Source: Casuarina equisetifolia
Taxonomy: Eukaryota; Streptophyta; Magnoliopsida; Fagales; Casuarinaceae
DNA: 64,000 nt
Direction: 5' to 3'
Assembly: GCA_028551475.1 (NCBI GenBank)
Contig: CM052361.1
Coordinates: forward strand, 26,053,491-26,117,490
Shown here: positions 60,501 through 64,000 of the stretch, one piece after another
Position numbering within the stretch: the stretch's first letter is position 1
Layout of the letters: the number at the start of each line of letters is the position of its first letter
The notes under the pieces: model-generated
What the model saw: only the letters and a program-made list of their open reading frames with translations
The model's database searches: none
Told to the model about the DNA's origin: nothing
Translations under genes and position numbers: made by a program

Positions 60501-61354
60501 CCGAAGGAATGATGAACTCCCACAACTGTTTGCAGGAGTTAACCATCCATAATTGTTCTGCACTTAAGTTACTTCCAAAGGGTGGTTTTCCTTCTACACT
60601 TAAAACTGTTGAAATCGATGGTTGTAGCAAGTTAAAGACCCTTCCCGAGGAAACGAAAGACAGTTGTCTGCAACAGTTATTCATCTGTCGCTGTGCTGCA
60701 TTTGAGTCCTTTCCAAAGGGTGGTCTTCTCAGTACGTTAAAAACCGTTAGAATTTGGTGGTGTGAGAATTTTGAGTTTTCAAGAAACCTGGAATTTCCAT
60801 CCCTTGAAGATTTGAATTTGTATAATTGCAATTCACTCAAGACATTTCCATTGGACTTATTTCCAAAGCTTGCTAATCTCCACATTGTGCGATGTAACAA
60901 ACTAGAATCGCTTGAAGTTTCAGAAAATTGTGATCGTGATTTTGTCATCACAAATATGTTTATCTATAATTGCCCTAATTTTGTGTCTCTGCAGAAAGGA
61001 GGATTGCGGGCCCCCAGACTTGCATCATTTCGGCTCGAAAAGTGTGAGAATCTTAGATCAGCACCTAACATATTCCCTATACTACGCGATAGGTGCTTGA
61101 CTTCGAATCTGCAATCAATTGATCTCATGTATAATCTTGTTGTAAGGTGGATGGAGTGGGGTTGGGGGAACTTCCCTTCTCTACGTCAAATGTGTATTAG
61201 GGGCGACTTTGAAGATTTCGAGTCCTTTCCAGAGGTGTTGTTGCTCCCTTCCAGTCTGACCTTTATCAGGATTATGTCCTTTCCAAATTTAAAATCTTTG
61301 GACAAGGTGGGGCTTCAACACCTCAACGCTCTTGAACTTTATGGATATCTGTGA
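57575..61354 (+). CDS. NLR3: CC-NB-ARC-LRR protein, C-terminus displaced by a frameshift
   Basis: Single-exon frame of 1259 residues, the close sister of NLR1: P-loop GMGGLGKTT (198-206), LLVLDDVW (274-281), GLPLA (366-370), CFAYCSIFPKDY (423-434), MHDLVNDLA (488-496), then LRRs. It lacks a 48-residue LRR segment found in NLR1 (between LDAQKLSGLP and SALKELT), an exact in-frame loss. Near the end, one extra T after LNALEL makes the frame stop at YGYL, and the expected ~57-residue tail continues in another frame at 61340-61526. The NB-ARC region is nearly identical to NLR1 (about 430 bases with no difference seen by eye), while the ARC2/LRR border differs strongly. All nucleotide-binding motifs are present, so the truncated receptor could still be made. 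Alternatively the extra T is an assembly error. Confidence 0.93.
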   Translation: MAEVATMILSPFLEEFFRKLASGEFKDFFQRRKLSDELVENLKTAFLTVSAVIEDAEELVVTKPAVKDWLDRLKDAVYDAEHILDEIATEALQSKLEAGSRSKASKLLKPFSAFGNSFVKEIEPKIEGVLKRVNTLIGRISAIGLKEGLGVRPSDRIETSHVYEPDVVGRKNDKDEMIKMLLSDDRCDNELDVVAIVGMGGLGKTTLAQLVFNDDRVKNHFNCHAWVCVSDQFDLMTITKTILDKVGSSDFDDKKDLDRLQSKIKQNLMGKKFLLVLDDVWNQNYVDWEKLSKPFRSMEKGSRIIVTTRIHDVALTMRAKRIYPLNKLGEEDCWSLFTKYAFHNDYCNANPRLKELGKQIVEKCDGLPLAIKTIGALLGNKLDVGEWEKILKSEIWDSPLDETRIIPALKLSYKYLPSYVKRCFAYCSIFPKDYAFKKESLILLWMGEGFLYESRGKTIEEVGDDYFSTLVSRSLFQQSIDNKSSFIMHDLVNDLATFVSEQFTMRLDDNYLDEKLNKVRHLSYGMEYFSGYRKFEFLCKAKKLHTYLPLNLSKSYRYSLTKRIVFELLPMLKCLRVLSLSEYDNITEVPDSIGKVKHLRYLDLSSTKLQKLPDSICELCNLQVLNLSKCRRLVALPGKMWKLINLRHLDLTETGIKDMPMQLGKLKCLKTLTHFVIGKGDGCCIAELGNLPNLQGSLDIVGLQNVKSPTAALEARMRDKRCLNELKLEWKFNRDIDSFESQRDKKGLDKFDNSGDQQMVLNNLQPHTNLRRFHICSYRGKHLSNWLGNPSFSELLSVKLENCKDCESLPPLGQLPYLEILSIIGLNGVVSIGCEFYCSNSSSVTPFKALKNLSLTQMKKWEEWVLFEAENGVAAFPQLEKLCIRNCPKLIRGLPRHLPSLVELEIKECPQLVASLPRATILHKLVLSKCEVLLEDLPAGLKILKTDRLDAQKLSGLPSALKELTIERCNNLEFLPEGMMNSHNCLQELTIHNCSALKLLPKGGFPSTLKTVEIDGCSKLKTLPEETKDSCLQQLFICRCAAFESFPKGGLLSTLKTVRIWWCENFEFSRNLEFPSLEDLNLYNCNSLKTFPLDLFPKLANLHIVRCNKLESLEVSENCDRDFVITNMFIYNCPNFVSLQKGGLRAPRLASFRLEKCENLRSAPNIFPILRDRCLTSNLQSIDLMYNLVVRWMEWGWGNFPSLRQMCIRGDFEDFESFPEVLLLPSSLTFIRIMSFPNLKSLDKVGLQHLNALELYGYL

Positions 61355-61526
61355 CTGCCCCAAACTCAAGTACATGCCAGAACAGGGGCTGCCCGTCTCT
61401 GTTTCCCGTCTAGACATCAGCGAGTGTCCCTTGTTAGAGAAACAATGGAAAAGTAAAAAGGGAAAAGAATGGCACAAGATTGCTCATGTTGAACAAAAAC
61501 AGATTGAAGGTGAATTGATTGAATAA
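61340..61526 (+). pseudogene. Out-of-frame C-terminal tail of NLR3
   Basis: Reads MDICDCPKLKYMPEQGLP, then SRLDISECPLLEKQWKSKKG and a QIEGELIE end. It matches the last residues of NLR1 and NLR2. It is followed by ACTTTTCAG|GTATAT, the same 3' UTR donor position as in the paralogues. It belongs to NLR3 but lies in a different frame from its body. Confidence 0.85.
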
Positions 61527-62132
61527 CATAAAAGTTCAACTTTTCAGGTATATATACTTCTAACCTGCTAATTCTTTAGTATATTTATTCCCTTGTTTTA
61601 GATTTGCTTGATTGCTATTTTTATATTTATGAATTAGCAAGTAGATTCAAAATCTAGAATAATACGATCTCCAACAAAAACCGAAACTTATGAAGATTTT
61701 TTAATAGATTTTCGAAATTAATAATAAAGGTGATAATTATGTTTAAAAATTAAAAATGAAAGTCTTATCACAAAACAATAGTCACAAGGCTAAACCAAAT
61801 TGGCTAGCAAAAGATGAAGAAATAAAATATCTCTTTTGGCGTTGCGAGAGAGAAGCTTATTCCTCACCATAGAAAAAACAATGGCAAGAGCGCAAATTAG
61901 AAGCAAATTGTTGGTGGTATTGTAGTTGCCACATTCTCAAATCAATTAACACCTGTATTTTGAGCTGTCAATTTAGGTCAGGACAAATGAAACGAGATGG
62001 AATCTAAGCCCATTCTCTTCATAATTGGAGTAGAGTTATTTTTATGTCTTTTACTTGGTAGTTGAATATTGTATCTTGTTTTCTATTTTCTGTTTCCTGG
62101 TTCTTGAATCTGTTTAATCCAAATCCATCCAG
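61527..62132 (+). other. Likely 3' UTR intron and flank of NLR3
   Basis: Runs from the donor (cut after 61547) to the acceptor-like CCATCCAG (62125-62132). Collinear with 19340-19926 after NLR1. No gene. Confidence 0.5.
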
Positions 62133-62509
62133 AAACCTCAATTGATTCCTGAAGGGAGCTTGTATTCCAATTTGAAATCAATTTACATCCCTACAAACTA
62201 GCTCCGAGTGGGATGGGATGGGTTTTCCAAAATCTCCCCATTCTCAGAGATGTGGGGATTGACGGCAAGTTTGATAATCTGGAGTCCATTTCAAAGATGC
62301 AGTTTCTCCCCTGCAGGTTGACCACTCTCCCTGCTACATTTAAAATCTTGGACAATAAAGGACTTCAACATCTCAGTGGTCTTATAACAAGCTCAGGTAC
62401 ATTCCAGAATTGGGTCTATCTGCTTTCGTTTCCATTCTGGAAATCCATGGGTGAGCCTAAGCTTGTATATTTCATACTCCTTCTGTCTCTGAAACGACTA
62501 GTTACTATG
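62133..62509 (+). pseudogene. Degenerate NLR C-terminal LRR cassette (type A)
   Basis: Opens AAACCTCAATTGATTCCTGA. A frame from 62213 encodes MGWVFQNLPILRDVGIDGKF, then NLESISKMQFLPCRLTTL and NKGLQHLSGL, before losing the LRR pattern. Sister of 19927-20330. Broken, without NB-ARC. Confidence 0.6.
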
Positions 62510-62980
62510 TGATTGTCCAGAGCATGAGTTGTTTCCTGAAGGAGGGTTGCCTTCCAGTCTAACGGATACAACAACTGACTACAAATTTGGTGGGAGCTGA
62601 ATGGGATGGGGTTTGCGGAACCTCACCTCCCTTAGAGATTTGATGATTTATGGCTGTTGTGATTCTAAAGATTTGAGATCATTTCCAGCGATGCAGTTGC
62701 TTCTCCCCACTTTAACCAATCTTGGCATCTCCGATTTTCCAAATTTGAAATCTTTGGGCGAGAAAGCGCTTCAACACCTTACTGCTTGTAAAAAATTAGA
62801 GATCAAGGACTGCCCTAAGCTCAAGTATTTGGCAAAACAGAGGTTGCCTCCCTTTCTTTCCGTTGTTGAAATATCCGACTGCCTCTTTTTGGTGAAACAA
62901 TGTCAAAGCAAAAACAGGAAGAAATTGTGCAAGATTGCTTACATTCAAAGGATATAGGTGGATGGTGAATGGATTGAATG
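62510..62980 (+). pseudogene. NLR C-terminal LRR cassette (type B)
   Basis: Frame 62601-62957 (118 residues) reads well as a terminal LRR: NLTSLRDLMIYGCCDSKDLR, LGISDFPNLKSLGEKALQHL, CPKLKYLAKQRLPPFLS, LVKQCQSKNRKKLCKIAYIQ. That last part parallels the EKQWKSKKGKEWRKIAHIEQ end of the full NLRs. Upstream, EGGLPSSLTDTT is present before a stop. After it come GAATGAGCTAAAAGT and ACAG|GTACAT. It is an NLR 3' end without a body. Confidence 0.68.
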
Positions 62981-63199
62981 AGCTAAAAGTCAAGTACAGG
63001 TACATATACTTTTGATTTCACAAATTCTGCAATATACTTGTCCTCTGTTTTATACTTGCTTGATTGTTATCTTACATTCATGAAAATTTGGGTGAGGACA
63101 AACAAAACGTGTTGGAATATAAACCCATTCTCTCATAATTGGGGTAGAGTTATTTTTATGTTTTCTACTTGGTTGTTGAATTTTGTTTTCTGTCTCTTG

Positions 63200-63640
63200 A
63201 ATCTGTTGAAGAGGGCCTGCCTTCCAATTTGTAATCAATTTACATCCTCTACAAACTAGCTGCGAGTCAGATGGGATGGGTTTTTCAAAATCTCCCCATT
63301 GTCAGAGATGTGGGTATTGACAGCAAGTTTGAAGATCTGGAGTGGTCCAGAGACGCAGTTTCTCCCCTCTAGGCTGAACATTCTATGTATTGGCTACCTA
63401 CAAAGTTTGAAATCGTCAGACAGTAAGGCACTTCAACACCTCAGTGCTCTTAAAAGTTTGTATTTCATCTACTGCCCCAAGCTCAAGTGCATTCCAGAAC
63501 AGGGGCTACCTATTTCCGTTTGCATTCTAGATATTGATCAGTGTCCCTTTCTATTAAAACGGTTTCAAAGTAGAAGAACAAAGAAATGGCACTGCATTCC
63601 TCCTTTCAATGTGCTATGAGTTAGGGATGAGTTAAATGAA
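63200..63640 (+). pseudogene. NLR C-terminal LRR cassette (type C)
   Basis: Frame 63299-63619 includes FLPSRLNILCIGYLQSLKSS, SKALQHLSALKSLYFIYCPK and CIPEQGLPISVCILDIDQCP. Close to 39835-40262 after NLR2. The upstream GLPSNL-type piece is in another frame. Followed by GTTAAATGAATGAGCTAGAA. Confidence 0.62.
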
Positions 63641-64000
63641 TGAGCTAGAATACTACTTTTACTGGTGCTAGATACTTTTTAACCTACTAATTCCTCTATG
63701 AATTACAATCTATGAGCTAAAAATCTAACTTTTGCTTGTGCTTGATACTTTTTAACCCACTAATTCCTCTATCTATCTTCTCTGTTTTCCTTGATTGCAA
63801 TCTTTCCCTTTATGAATTACTAAATAGATTCAGCCAACTACCCCTTGTACTCCTTCGGTGCACAAGACTAATTTTTATCGACACTCTTTCCACATGCCAT
63901 CTCATTTAATTATAGAGAATTGCTGTATGTTTGTTGTTGATTCTATTTTTCAAGCTATTTATGATTAGCCATGTGCAGTGAAATCCGGATGTAAATAGAA
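63641..64000. other. Window end, NLR-type 3' flank
   Basis: Repeats the phrase GCTTGATACTTTTTAACC.ACTAATTCCTCTAT (twice, ~63668 and ~63740) and ends in TATTTATGATTAGCCATGTGCAGTG, which also occurs near 41240. It continues the flank repeats. No gene is seen. Confidence 0.45.

Noticed and set aside
15221-61354. Idea that the NLR genes form a head-to-head pair with an integrated decoy domain
   Set aside because: All three are in the same orientation and none carries an extra domain. They are simple tandem CNLs.

Overview
The window is nuclear DNA of a eudicot plant, probably a woody one. Evidence: GT-AG introns, AT-rich intergenic DNA, a plant-type TEY MAP kinase, an organellar mTERF protein, CC-NB-ARC-LRR resistance genes of the RPP13-like-1 type, and Copia LTR retrotransposons. 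The species cannot be told from the sequence.

Layout. (1) 0-11.4 kb is a small housekeeping island, all on the minus strand: an mTERF-family gene (431-1612), a 12-exon HAD-hydrolase gene of the HDHD5/CECR5 type (3313-6783), and a 6-exon MPK4-type MAP kinase (7855-11252). As given, the kinase lacks two single bases needed for a continuous reading frame. (2) 11.4-15.2 kb is intergenic DNA ending in a repeat block that recurs in front of another NLR gene. (3) 15.2-64 kb is a disease-resistance cluster with three long single-exon CNL genes on the plus strand: NLR1 (15221-19324), NLR2 (34194-38306) and NLR3 (57575-61354, whose last ~57 codons are displaced by one extra T). Each is followed by degenerate C-terminal LRR cassettes with splice-like borders. 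Between the genes lie many shuffled partial copies of NLR upstream and downstream flanks, a decayed 3' end of an Elongator subunit gene (ELP5-like, 21204-21689), two full-length but broken Copia elements in antisense (26391-32137 and 51004-56466, both with matching LTRs and 5-bp target duplications), and a probable solo LTR (40401-41020).

How it works together. The NLRs are predicted intracellular immune receptors. NLR1 and NLR3 share a near-identical NB-ARC region but differ at the ARC2/LRR junction and in LRR number, which fits conversion plus unequal exchange. All three keep a TTGACC W-box in a conserved block 111-130 bp before the ATG, so WRKY control is plausible. I found no CRISPR array, operon, phage or clearly new biochemical system. 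The most unusual structure is the reuse of LRR-end cassettes and flanking blocks around the NLR genes.
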